DNA of 64,000 nt, taken from contig NZ_JAOBQJ010000005.1 of the NCBI RefSeq assembly GCF_026162425.1, positions 372,001-436,000 of the forward strand, given 5' to 3'. Origin of the DNA: Flexivirga meconopsidis. GTDB taxonomy: Bacteria; Actinomycetota; Actinomycetes; Actinomycetales; Dermatophilaceae. Below the pieces are notes generated by a model. That model worked only from the letters and a program-made list of their open reading frames with translations. It was not told where the DNA came from and ran no database searches. Below, piece after piece: positions 18,472 to 27,259 of the stretch (the first letter of the stretch is position 1; the number at the start of each line of letters is the position of its first letter). Position numbers and translations under genes: made by a program.

Positions 18472-19985
18472 TGCTGCTCCGGCGATTGCACGACATCCTG
18501 CCGGCGCGGCAGCAGGGACGGGCCATCGATCGGGAGATCCCGGCCGCTGAGCGAAGCGCCGAGGCGTGGCCCGGCCCGGCGGATCGGCGGGGTGATCCGG
18601 CGGGACGGCTCCGGACGTGGCGTGTTGGCCTCGGGCAGCGGCGGCGGCGTGATCACCGGCGGTGCCTGCCGGCCGAACACTCCGGCCAACGCATCAGGGG
18701 TGACCCGGTCAACAAGTTCGTCGGTGTGCTCGCTCAGTGTCGGCACCCGGCCGTAGAGCGGATTCGGGATGCTCGGTGTGGGTTTGATCTTCGTCAGGTC
18801 GACGATGAGGCTCTCTGCGAGCAGGTCGTCCGCCAGAGCCGCTGCACCGCGGACCACTGGTTTCGAGCGCTGAATGTCCTTGGCGAGCTGCTCCTGACCG
18901 GCTTGGGATCCCAGCACCGCGGAGCCATCGGTCTTCGCCCTGCGGCCCACGTCGGCGATGGTCACCTTGTGGTCGTACATCGCGCCACCGATGCGCCATG
19001 CCGCCCAACTGCCCACGGCGACCGCGCCGGCAACCTTGGCCCAGCCCGGGCCGCGCAACATGAGCACCCCGCCGACCTCGATCAGCCCCATGGCGCGGTC
19101 GGCGGCGTCGCGCAGACCGTCGTGGCCGCGTCCCTTGACCAGGTCGGTGATGCCCGGGGTGGCCGCCTCGTATTCGACGAGCAGCCTTCGCAACACTGGT
19201 GATTTGCCCTCAGCCGGACTGAGCGCGGTGGTGAGCCCACCCGGTGGTCGTCGGGCGACGCCGACCCGGTCCGCCAAGACACGAGCGGTGCCACCCGGGC
19301 CGCGCAAGAGTTTGGCCAGCGGTTCCTCCAGTGCCTTGAGGTCTCGGCCGAAGGCGCCCGGACCGTACCGCGCGGTGCCGATCAGCAATTTGCTGGCCTG
19401 GAAGAGCCGGCCGGCCGCGCCGCCGAGCATCACCGCCAACCCACCGGTCGACCAGAGCCGCTCGATGTCGGCCAGCATGCCCGGCGGAAGCAGCTCGTCC
19501 AGTTGGCCGGCGAACCGGCGCCGTGCGAGCAGCATCCGGTGCTCGAGCTCGGCGATCCGGGTGTCGATACCTGTCAGGGTGCCGCGGGTGTCCTCGATCA
19601 GTCGCCCGATAGCGGCGCGGGCATCCTCCTCACCGGCCTGTATGGCGAGGCGCTCGCGCGCGTGCAGCCCGCGCAACCGGGCACGCCCCTCGCGGGCCTG
19701 CGCCTGCGTGCGGCGCAGCTCGCGTTGCGCCTCATCGAGCAGGTCGGCAAAGCCGCGCGTGTGCACGGCGAGCGAGCGCAGTGCCTCGCGCGCGGTCTGC
19801 AGCAGCCGGCGGTGCGCCGCACCGACTCCGGCGAATTGCACTGCTGCTGCCCCGCTCCAGCCGGCCGTCGCGCTCGACAGGGCGCCGAGCAGTGCGCCGC
19901 TCGCCGCATCGCACTCGTCCGCGATCACCAGACAGCGATCGGCGGCCGCCCACAGCTGGCCGGGATCTCCGTCGAGCGCGCTCAT
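18465..19985 (-). CDS. Large helical protein with T7SS-signal-like N-terminus (putative ESX-type substrate)
   Basis: The N-terminal 100 residues of this 506-residue protein (DPGQLWAAADRCLVIADECD, then SATAGWSGAAAVQFAGVGAA) resemble the WXG-type signal domain of putative type VII-secreted proteins, with the central WSG turn. A long, charged coiled-coil follows at about 95-175 (ELRRTQAQAREGRARLRGL onward), then a mostly helical region with a hydrophobic GWAKVAGAVAVGSWAAWRIG at about 355-375, and a Pro-rich tail. No known toxin domain can be seen at the C-terminus. It overlaps both flanking genes by a few bases. Secretion is inference, as no ESX machinery is in the window. Confidence 0.6.
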   Translation of the reverse strand: MSALDGDPGQLWAAADRCLVIADECDAASGALLGALSSATAGWSGAAAVQFAGVGAAHRRLLQTAREALRSLAVHTRGFADLLDEAQRELRRTQAQAREGRARLRGLHARERLAIQAGEEDARAAIGRLIEDTRGTLTGIDTRIAELEHRMLLARRRFAGQLDELLPPGMLADIERLWSTGGLAVMLGGAAGRLFQASKLLIGTARYGPGAFGRDLKALEEPLAKLLRGPGGTARVLADRVGVARRPPGGLTTALSPAEGKSPVLRRLLVEYEAATPGITDLVKGRGHDGLRDAADRAMGLIEVGGVLMLRGPGWAKVAGAVAVGSWAAWRIGGAMYDHKVTIADVGRRAKTDGSAVLGSQAGQEQLAKDIQRSKPVVRGAAALADDLLAESLIVDLTKIKPTPSIPNPLYGRVPTLSEHTDELVDRVTPDALAGVFGRQAPPVITPPPLPEANTPRPEPSRRITPPIRRAGPRLGASLSGRDLPIDGPSLLPRRQDVVQSPEQQW

Positions 19986-20275
19986 CGCGCGCCGCCGAAG
20001 AGGCCCGACGCGAGTCCCTCGACCCGTCCGTAGGCCGAGGCGGACAGCTCGGTCGCCGTCCCGAAGATCCGGAGCTGGTCTCCGAGCACACCCAACACCT
20101 TGCCGACCGTGCCAGCCAGATCCGTTGCGGCAACAGCACATTCACCGCCGCCGGCACCCCCCGCAATGGCACGTATGGCGGAGCTCGCCGCACTGTCGAC
20201 GCCCTCGAGGGACGCCGCACGCATCGCTGGCGCGATCGCACCCAGCGCCTGCGGATCGACCGCGAAGTAGCTCAT
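19982..20275 (-). CDS. Small EspC/WXG100-like protein
   Basis: This 97-residue, all-helical protein has a start (SYFAVDPQALGAIAPAMRAA) like the EspC/type VII ESX family, with two predicted helices joined by a Gly-rich turn (AGGAGGGE) and no Trp-X-Gly. Such proteins form helical hairpins and are co-secreted with or help export larger partners. Its stop overlaps the ATG of the large helical protein by 4 nt, and it heads the cassette that runs into dxr. A DnaA-like box lies about 70 bp upstream. Confidence 0.6.
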   Translation of the reverse strand: MSYFAVDPQALGAIAPAMRAASLEGVDSAASSAIRAIAGGAGGGECAVAATDLAGTVGKVLGVLGDQLRIFGTATELSASAYGRVEGLASGLFGGAR

Positions 20276-20342
20276 GGACCGACTCCTTGCTGTTCATGCG
20301 TTTCGCACGACAGTAGGAGCCCTCGTCGCGCCGCCGCAGAAG

Positions 20343-20351
20343 TTGTCCACA
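20343..20351. promoter_or_regulatory. Single DnaA-box-like sequence
   Basis: TTGTCCACA lies in the 102-bp gap between the EspC-like gene and the end of gabD. With its flanks it shares GTTGTCCACAGGC with the box at 14309-14317. Both precede a minus-strand gene by about 70 bp. A chance match is possible. Confidence 0.3.
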
Positions 20352-20377
20352 GGCGGCCGGGCGGTGCGCGGTTCTTC

Positions 20378-21835
20378 TTAAAGGGCCAGGCCGACGTACT
20401 TGGTCTCGAGATACTCCTCAATGCCCTCGAAGCCACCCTCGCGGCCGTAACCGCTGGACTTCACGCCACCGAACGGCGCGGCCGGGTTGGACACGATGCC
20501 CTGGTTGACGCCGACCATGCCGTATTCGAGCGCCTCGCTGACCCGGACGACGCGCGCGACATCGCGGGTGAAGAAGTAGGCCACCAAACCGAATTCGGTG
20601 TCGTTGGCCCGGCGTACGACATCGGCCTCGTCGGTGAAGACCTGGATGCCGGCGACCGGTCCGAAGATCTCTTCCTTGGCCATCGCGGCGTCACCGGGCA
20701 CGCCGGTGATGACCGTCGGGTTGAAGAAGAAGCCGGGGCCGTCGCCCTTGGCGCCGCCGGTGACGACGGTCGCGCCGCGGTCGGTTGCGTCCTGCACCAG
20801 CGAGGTCACCTTGTCGACCGCCTTCTGGTTGATCAGCGGACCGACCTGGACGTCGTCGCCCATCCCGTCGCCGACATTCAGGGCGTCCATCTTGGCGGCG
20901 AACTTCTTCGCGAACTCGTCGGCGACATCGGCATGCACGAAGAGGCGGTTGGCCGCGGTGCAGGCCTCGCCGATGTTGCGCATCTTGGCCAGCATCGCGC
21001 CTTCGACCGCCGCGTCGACGTCGGCGTCGCCGAAGACGATGAAGGGCGCGTTACCGCCGAGTTCCATTGACAGCCGGAGCAATTGGTCGGCCGACTGCTC
21101 GACCAGCTTGCGTCCGACCGGGGTCGAGCCGGTGAAGGTCAGCTTGCGCGAGCGCGGATCGCGGATGAGCGGCTCCATGACACCGCCGCTGTCGGTCGTG
21201 GTGACCACGTTGAGCACACCCTTGGGCAGCCCGACCTCCTCCAGCAGCTGCGCCAGGTAGAGCATCGTGAGCGGCGTTTCGGCGGCGGGCTTGACGACCA
21301 TGGTGCAGCCGGCGGCGATCGCCGGGCCGATCTTGCGGGTGCCCATCGCCAGCGGGAAGTTCCACGGGGTGATCATCAGGGTCGGGCCGACCGGCTGCTT
21401 CATCGTCATCAGCCGGGTCTGCCCGTTGGGCGCGACCGACCAACGCCCGGAGATGCGCACCGCCTCCTCGGCAAACCAGCGGAAGAACTCCGAACCGTAG
21501 GTGACCTCACCGCGCGACTCGGCGAGCGGCTTGCCCATCTCGAGCGTCATCAGCTCGGCGAGCACGTCGGTGCGTTCGACAATCAATTCGTATGCCGCGC
21601 GCAGCAATTCGCTGCGGTCGCGCGGCGCGGTGGCGGCCCAGTCGGCCTGCGCGTCGGCGGCGGCGGTGAGCGCTGCCGCGCCGTCGGCGACCGAGCCGTC
21701 GGCGACGCGCGTCAGCTCGGCTCCGGTCGCCGGATTGTCCACCTCGAACGTCTTGCCGCCCTCGGCGTCACGCCATTCACCACCGATGAACAGCTGCTTC
21801 TTCACCTGCTCCACTGCCTGCTGATTCTGCGCCAT
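20378..21835 (-). CDS. gabD: NAD(P)-dependent succinate-semialdehyde dehydrogenase-type aldehyde dehydrogenase
   Basis: This 485-residue enzyme is of normal length for the family. Cofactor binding is seen in ITPWNFPLAMGTRKIGPAI and the turn FTGSTPVGRKL. The catalytic Glu is in SMELGGNAPF and the nucleophile Cys in GEACTAANRLFVH, the GabD-type signature. GabD oxidises succinic semialdehyde to succinate in GABA and related catabolism; other aldehydes are possible. No GABA aminotransferase is nearby. It diverges from cutC, with 57 bp between the starts. Confidence 0.88.
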   Translation of the reverse strand: MAQNQQAVEQVKKQLFIGGEWRDAEGGKTFEVDNPATGAELTRVADGSVADGAAALTAAADAQADWAATAPRDRSELLRAAYELIVERTDVLAELMTLEMGKPLAESRGEVTYGSEFFRWFAEEAVRISGRWSVAPNGQTRLMTMKQPVGPTLMITPWNFPLAMGTRKIGPAIAAGCTMVVKPAAETPLTMLYLAQLLEEVGLPKGVLNVVTTTDSGGVMEPLIRDPRSRKLTFTGSTPVGRKLVEQSADQLLRLSMELGGNAPFIVFGDADVDAAVEGAMLAKMRNIGEACTAANRLFVHADVADEFAKKFAAKMDALNVGDGMGDDVQVGPLINQKAVDKVTSLVQDATDRGATVVTGGAKGDGPGFFFNPTVITGVPGDAAMAKEEIFGPVAGIQVFTDEADVVRRANDTEFGLVAYFFTRDVARVVRVSEALEYGMVGVNQGIVSNPAAPFGGVKSSGYGREGGFEGIEEYLETKYVGLAL

Positions 21836-21892
21836 GTGGCAAGCGTCTCACCCGGTGTGCGGCCGCCGGGGCCGGGGTGTGGGATATGAGAC

Positions 21893-22576
21893 ATGTCTGC
21901 CTCGCTGCTCGAAGTGATCGTCACCGACAGGGCCGATGCCGAAGCCGCCGCGGCCGGTGGCGCCGACCGGCTGGAGTTGATCGCGCACCCCGACCTCGGC
22001 GGTATGACGCCCTCGGCCGCGATCCTGCATGACGTGCTGTCGGCGACCGACCTGCCGGTGCGGGTGATGATCCGCCGCCAGGAGGCGCACCGCCTCGACG
22101 GTGCAGCGGTGGCACGTTTGGCTACCGACGTCGAGAACCTCACGCAGGCAACCGAATTCGTCTGTGGCGCCGTCGACGGCGCTGGCCTGCCGGACCCCCG
22201 GCTGCGGCCGGTCATCGACGCGTTCGCCGGGCGCTCCTGGACGTTTCACCGAGCCGTCGACGGGGCACCGGACCTGGCCGATGCGGTGCGCGCCGCGCTG
22301 GCACTACCCGGCTGCGACCAGGTGCTGACCGCCGGTGCCGCCTCGGGCGTGGACACCGGACTCCCCCGGCTGCAGGCACTTCTGTCCGACGACACCCTCG
22401 CTCCGGGCGTGCTCGTCGGCGGCGGCATCACCGACGACAACCTGCCGGCCCTGCTCGCGATGGGCGCCCGCGGCATCCACGTCGGTCGCACGGTGCGCGC
22501 CGACGGCACCTGGCACTCCCCTGTCGATGCCGCCCGCGTCCGCGCACTGCGCCGCCTCTCCTCGCCGGTCGAGTAG
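21893..22576 (+). CDS. cutC: CutC family protein
   Basis: CutC is a TIM-barrel protein originally linked to copper tolerance, though its biochemical role is unsettled. The 227-residue protein shows the family signatures AAAGGADRLELIAHPDLGGM at residue 20, VMIRRQ, TFHRAVDGAPDL, and DQVLTAGAASGVDTGL with a Gly-rich VGGGITDDNLPAL phosphate-binding-like loop near the end. The usual family motif has L-C-S after LE; here it is L-I-A. It stands as a single gene and converges with the metallophosphoesterase gene after 10 bp. Confidence 0.88.
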   Translation: MSASLLEVIVTDRADAEAAAAGGADRLELIAHPDLGGMTPSAAILHDVLSATDLPVRVMIRRQEAHRLDGAAVARLATDVENLTQATEFVCGAVDGAGLPDPRLRPVIDAFAGRSWTFHRAVDGAPDLADAVRAALALPGCDQVLTAGAASGVDTGLPRLQALLSDDTLAPGVLVGGGITDDNLPALLAMGARGIHVGRTVRADGTWHSPVDAARVRALRRLSSPVE

Positions 22577-22586
22577 CCCTCCCCCG

Positions 22587-23603
22587 TCAGGACGTGTACG
22601 GCACCCGCTCGAACGACAGCGGCTCGGCAGCACCCGGCCGGCCCACGGTCACCTTCAGCCAGTCCTTGTTGTTGCTCGAACCATCGACGGTGCGCCGCTC
22701 GAGGTTGTCGGCGGATCCGCTGACGCCATACGTCGTCAGCCACGGCGACCCGGCGGCCAGCGGCTTGTCGGAGTTGAAGATGTGGCTGTCACCGTTGATC
22801 AGGTAGACCTTGCCGTCGAACGCCTGCGACTGGTCGACGAGCGTCTGCACCAACGGCTTGAACGCCGAGATGTCGTCCCAGGTCGGCGTGTATGTCGGGT
22901 CGAACATGTCGGCCTGCAGGAAGACCGCGACCGCCCGGTCGTTCTTCTGCTTGGCCGACGCGAACGCCGACTTCACCGTGTTGATTGAACTGGTCATCCT
23001 GGCCTGCTGCTCGGCGACCTGCTCGGGCGTCGCAGTGGTGTTGCCGATGCCGGTCCAGGGCTGCAGGTCGTTGTTGCTGCCGACCACGTGCACGACGGCC
23101 AGGTCGACGCCCTGTCGGCGCAGCGTGACGTTCTCCGGGAAGCCGTTCGCGGTGTCGGCGTCCAGCTTCGTCGGCCGCTGGCCGAGCGACGTGCCCGGTT
23201 GCGCGAAAAACACCGACCGGTCGTAGCTCAGTCGCTCGAGCGGGTTGTAGCCGCCGTTGTTGGCGCGGTGGCAGTCGGTCCACTCGTTGTCACCCGGCGT
23301 GTAGATCAGCGGGTTCCGGAAGCGGTTGAAGTCGTCCTTGATCATCCCGTAGTAGGGGTTGTCGCAGCGCGTCGAGCCGTTCTTGATGTCACCGACGTGC
23401 ACGGTGAATGCCGGGTTCGCGGCGTTGATCTGATCGATCCAGCCCGGGAAGGCGGCGATCTGGTCGGCGCCGTAGGGCACGTCGCCGATGACGGCGAAGC
23501 TGTAGTTGCCGGGCTTGTCCTGGCCCGGCGCTGCGGAGGCAGGGGCTGCGACGGCAGCGATCAGCGCGGTGGCAGCAAGGGGGGCTGCGAGTCGAGAGAG
23601 CAT
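22587..23603 (-). CDS. Secreted calcineurin-like metallophosphoesterase
   Basis: This 338-residue protein has a clear Sec signal peptide (MLSRLAAPLAATALIAAVAA, cut probably after PASA at about residue 27). The mature part has the metallophosphoesterase motif series VIGDVPYG, HVGDIKNGS, TPGDNEW and, near the end, LINGDSHIF. This predicts a two-metal phosphoesterase acting outside the membrane; the substrate is unknown. The ATG at 23603 is chosen because the signal peptide starts there. It follows the M81-type gene by 62 bp in the same direction. Confidence 0.85.
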   Translation of the reverse strand: MLSRLAAPLAATALIAAVAAPASAAPGQDKPGNYSFAVIGDVPYGADQIAAFPGWIDQINAANPAFTVHVGDIKNGSTRCDNPYYGMIKDDFNRFRNPLIYTPGDNEWTDCHRANNGGYNPLERLSYDRSVFFAQPGTSLGQRPTKLDADTANGFPENVTLRRQGVDLAVVHVVGSNNDLQPWTGIGNTTATPEQVAEQQARMTSSINTVKSAFASAKQKNDRAVAVFLQADMFDPTYTPTWDDISAFKPLVQTLVDQSQAFDGKVYLINGDSHIFNSDKPLAAGSPWLTTYGVSGSADNLERRTVDGSSNNKDWLKVTVGRPGAAEPLSFERVPYTS

Positions 23604-23665
23604 GCGCCTGATCTTGCTGCCTGCACGCCTTGACGGGGTGAACACAGCCACACCGTCAGGTGAAC

Positions 23666-25096
23666 TCACCAGGTCTCGATTGCCGGGGTCCAGTCGGCCG
23701 GCAGCTCGTCGAACGGGTGCGTCGGCCGGGTCAGCTTCTCCAGCCGCAGGTGCTCGATGCGTTGATCGACCGGACCCTCGGTCAGTGCCATCACCCAACC
23801 CGCGGCGGCGTCGTCCAGCTCGGGTTCGAGGTAACCGATCTTGTTGATCACCAATCGGGTTCGTCGTATGTCGATGCCAACCCGCTCATAATCGGCGAGC
23901 GTGTGGAACGGCGTACGCCGCTCCGTGAGCACTACCGACAGACCGCTGACCCGGACGACTGCCAGCAGACCGGTCGGTCCTTCGACGAGCCGGCCGACCG
24001 TGCCGGTAAGCCGAAGCCGGTCCGGCCAGCCGAAGCAGCCACCGACCTCGGCCGCAAAGGTCGCGCCCACCCCGGACGTGGCCGCCAGCCGCCCCGCGGC
24101 CGGGTCGACCAATGCCGACCAGACCGCGCTGTCCCGGTCGCCGATCACTCGGGCGTCGGCTAGCAGGGTGCGAAGCGTGGTCACGACGTCACCGGAGCCT
24201 CCGGCAGTCGGGTTGTCCCCGGTGTCGCTGACGAAGAACGGCGCGACGTGCGAGCCGAATGCTTCATCGAGTGCCCATCGCAGAGACCCTGATGGGCCGC
24301 AGAAGGCGAAATCGTCTCGTGCATCGACCATTTCGCGCGCGACGCGAGCTGCCTCGGTGCGGACTGCGGACTCGTCGTCACCCATCGAAACGACTGCGGC
24401 GGAGGCCCGCGCCTGATCGGCCCACGGGTAACCCATCCACAGCGCGGTCTCCCAGACACCGTCCGGTGTGCTGCTCACCGAGCGGTAGAGACCGGCGGCC
24501 GGTTCCACCCGGGTGGAGGTCTTCTCCCCCGGCAACGCGACCGGGATCCGGCACCACGCCCGCGCCGGGCGCGACGCCGATCGCAGCCCGCGCACGAGCA
24601 GACGGGCCGCCCGCTCCCGCGTCGCTTCCTCGTCGACGTGCGGCGCGGTGCGGTAGCACGTGGGCAGGTCTACCGTCGCGGCGAACTCGCGTGACACCTG
24701 CCCGTGCAGATCCATGGCGGCGGCAATCAGCACGTCGGCGCGACCGGCTGCCTCGCGCACGGCCGCCGCAAGCTGGCCCTCCGGATCGTCCAGGCCGTCC
24801 ACCAACATCGCACCGTGTATGTCGAGCAGCACCCCATCCCACGGCGACCCCGCGCGCACGACGGCCAACAGCCGCGCGAGCAGCTCGTCATACGCTGACC
24901 GCTCCACGGGTCCACCGGGCAGAGCACGCGCGACGAACCCCGGCACGAAGTCGACCTGATCATCGACGGGAAGGAAGGGATAACGCTCCAGCAACCGGTC
25001 ACCGGAGCGAATCCCGAAGTCCGTCAACGTCGTTCGGTGTGGCGCGAACGACGAGCATTCCGTGCCGATCCCTACGATCACGACGCGACGCTGCAC
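23666..25096 (-). CDS. M81 (MlrC-like) family metal-dependent hydrolase
   Basis: This 476-residue protein belongs to the M81/microcystinase C-like family: an N-terminal domain with VVIVGIGTECSSFAPHRTTL, GVLLDIHGAMLVDG and IAAAMDLHGQVS (probable metal ligands Asp and His), and a C-terminal MlrC domain with SDTGDNPTAGGSGD. Family members are zinc hydrolases that cleave amides or peptides, but most natural substrates are unknown. It starts 15 bp after the alpha-galactosidase gene on the same strand, so it probably belongs to the LacI-controlled sugar operon. Confidence 0.85.
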   Translation of the reverse strand: MQRRVVIVGIGTECSSFAPHRTTLTDFGIRSGDRLLERYPFLPVDDQVDFVPGFVARALPGGPVERSAYDELLARLLAVVRAGSPWDGVLLDIHGAMLVDGLDDPEGQLAAAVREAAGRADVLIAAAMDLHGQVSREFAATVDLPTCYRTAPHVDEEATRERAARLLVRGLRSASRPARAWCRIPVALPGEKTSTRVEPAAGLYRSVSSTPDGVWETALWMGYPWADQARASAAVVSMGDDESAVRTEAARVAREMVDARDDFAFCGPSGSLRWALDEAFGSHVAPFFVSDTGDNPTAGGSGDVVTTLRTLLADARVIGDRDSAVWSALVDPAAGRLAATSGVGATFAAEVGGCFGWPDRLRLTGTVGRLVEGPTGLLAVVRVSGLSVVLTERRTPFHTLADYERVGIDIRRTRLVINKIGYLEPELDDAAAGWVMALTEGPVDQRIEHLRLEKLTRPTHPFDELPADWTPAIETW

Positions 25097-25111
25097 CCGG
25101 CAGACCCTACG

Positions 25112-27223
25112 TCAGCTCACGCGACGCACGTGCAGCAGGCGGGCGACCTCCGGCCGAGTGCGCGGCACCCAAACGCCATGCGCGTCCAGCGCGGCACCGG
25201 ATGCGGTGGCTCCTTCGGGCAACACTGGCTCCGGCTCGCGGTCCCCGCCGACCCAGTCGAGCCGGAATGCGGCGTCCAGCATGAGCCCTGGCACCCGGAT
25301 CGCCGTGCCGCGGTTGTGCGTCGACTCATCGAGCTGCACGACCGCGATCAGCGCCTCCGCACCGTCCGTGGCAACCACACCGTGCACCAGCAGTGCCGGA
25401 TCGTCAGCCTCCACGCGCACCACACGCCCGGAGTGCAACAGTCGTCGGTGCTCCTTGTGCAGTGCGATCCACGAGGCCAACTCGGCGCGCTCCTGCTCGG
25501 TCGCCTGCGTGAGATCCCACTCGATGCCCATCGACCCGAAAAGTGCTGTGACCGCTCGGAATCCGACGCTCAGCGTGCGCTCGGTCTGGTGCGATCGGGT
25601 GGCCGAGACGTGGGCACCGAGATACTCCGGCGCCATCAACTGCCCGGTCCACCGTTGGATCTGCTGACGTGCCAAGGCATCGGTCATGTCAGAGGTCCAG
25701 AAGCGCTGCACCTGCTCGATGACGTCCAAGTCGATCCGACCGCCCCCGCCCGCGCACGACTCCCAGGTGACCCGCGGGTGCCGCTCCCGCAGGTCGGCCA
25801 GCAGCCGGCGGTAGGCCTCCGCCTGCGCGTGGAACGCCGGCGCCCCCTCGTGCGCGTTGCTGCCCGCGTCGAGCTCGTCGCGGTTGAAGTCCCACTTCAC
25901 AAATCCGATGTCGTATGACGAGAGCACCGCATCGACCTGGTCCCGAACATGCTGCCACGCCTGCGGATTCGTCAGGTCGAGCACCAACTGGTTGCGGTGC
26001 TGAAGCGGCGTGCGGTCACCCGTCTGCAGCACCCAGTCCGGGTGCGCGCGGTAGAGATCGGAGTCGGGGTTGATCATCTCCGGCTCGAACCACAACCCGA
26101 ACTCCAGCCCGAGCGCCCGCACCCGATCGACCAGCGGGCCGAGGCCGTCCGGCCAGGCATCCACCGACACCGTCCAGTCGCCGAGACCTGAGGTGTCGTC
26201 GCGCCTCGATCCGAACCATCCGTCGTCCAGCACATACCGCTCGGCACCGACCTCACGCGCGAGTTCGGCGAGCTCGAGCAGCCGGTCCAGCTGGTGGTCG
26301 AAGTAGACCGCCTCCCACACGTTCAGCGTCACCTTCGACTCCTCTGGGTGCGCCGGGAGGGTGCGCTGCCACTCGTGCAACGCGGCGGCCACACCGTCAA
26401 GCCCTTCCGCAGCGATGATGAAAACCCAGGGGGTTGTGTAGGACTCACGGTTTTGCAGGACAACCTCGCCTGGCATCAGCAGCTCACCGGCGGACACGGT
26501 CGCTCGCTGCGCACCATTGCGCTCCACGACCGAGGTCTGATTGCCGCTGGTCGCCACGTGCACGGCGAGCAGGTCGCCGGATCGGAAGCCGAAGCCCTGC
26601 GGCCCGACAACCGTCATCGTCCACGCGTCGTGCCCCGGGTACCCCTGCCGCCCCTCTCGCACCCACTGACCGTCCGTGATCGGGCGCCGCTGCGGCACCC
26701 GCTCCCGTTCGTGCCGACCGCTGAAGTCCAGGATCTCGTCGGCACCGACCGGCGCAGGCACGCAGACCTCGAGTCCATCGACCAGATAAGGAGTTTCGCC
26801 GGTGTTGGTCACTGTGTGACGAGCCCGCAGCGCGCCACCGGGCAACGCCTCGACCTCGGTCAGCAGCTCCAACCCGGCCACCGGGTCGACGGCCCGGACC
26901 TGCAGCCGGTCGCCGGTCTGTTCGGCGCGCGCCCGCTCGAAGCGCGCAGCCCAGTCCCGCCCGGCGATGTCCCGGCTGTCGGCGCGGGCCGGGCTGGCCG
27001 CCCCGTCCGGCGTCGCCAGCCGGTGTCCGCGCAGCCCCGGCCGGCCGAAGAAGGAGCGCCATTCCTCGCGCAGCATCGGCACGCCCGGGTGCCCGGCGAG
27101 CAGCGCGGCGGACTCGTGAGCGGCGCCGTGGGTGACCGCGTGCACGAGCGGCAATGTGCCGTCCCCGGCTTCCCCGAGGTAGATGGTCGTTGCGGGGCTA
27201 GGGCTGTCGCTGGGGAACATCAT
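25112..27223 (-). CDS. GH36 alpha-galactosidase
   Basis: This 703-residue glycoside hydrolase has the GH36 layout: an N-terminal beta-supersandwich, a TIM barrel at about 300-600, and a C-terminal beta domain. The retaining nucleophile Asp is in VKWDFNRDELD and the acid/base Asp in WTSDMTDALARQQIQ. Substrate-site motifs YVLDDGWFGSRRDD, LWFEPEMI and ESCAGGGGRIDL are intact. It lacks a signal peptide, so it acts on imported alpha-galactosides such as melibiose or raffinose. It follows the binding-protein gene by 36 bp in an ABC importer operon. Confidence 0.93.
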   Translation of the reverse strand: MMFPSDSPSPATTIYLGEAGDGTLPLVHAVTHGAAHESAALLAGHPGVPMLREEWRSFFGRPGLRGHRLATPDGAASPARADSRDIAGRDWAARFERARAEQTGDRLQVRAVDPVAGLELLTEVEALPGGALRARHTVTNTGETPYLVDGLEVCVPAPVGADEILDFSGRHERERVPQRRPITDGQWVREGRQGYPGHDAWTMTVVGPQGFGFRSGDLLAVHVATSGNQTSVVERNGAQRATVSAGELLMPGEVVLQNRESYTTPWVFIIAAEGLDGVAAALHEWQRTLPAHPEESKVTLNVWEAVYFDHQLDRLLELAELAREVGAERYVLDDGWFGSRRDDTSGLGDWTVSVDAWPDGLGPLVDRVRALGLEFGLWFEPEMINPDSDLYRAHPDWVLQTGDRTPLQHRNQLVLDLTNPQAWQHVRDQVDAVLSSYDIGFVKWDFNRDELDAGSNAHEGAPAFHAQAEAYRRLLADLRERHPRVTWESCAGGGGRIDLDVIEQVQRFWTSDMTDALARQQIQRWTGQLMAPEYLGAHVSATRSHQTERTLSVGFRAVTALFGSMGIEWDLTQATEQERAELASWIALHKEHRRLLHSGRVVRVEADDPALLVHGVVATDGAEALIAVVQLDESTHNRGTAIRVPGLMLDAAFRLDWVGGDREPEPVLPEGATASGAALDAHGVWVPRTRPEVARLLHVRRVS

Positions 27224-27259
27224 CGGTGCGGCAATCTCCTTGGTACATGGTCGGTTCGG

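Noticed and set aside
14309-20351. Replication origin
   Set aside because: Only three DnaA-like boxes spread over 6 kb, with no dnaA, dnaN, gyrB or AT-rich unwinding region.
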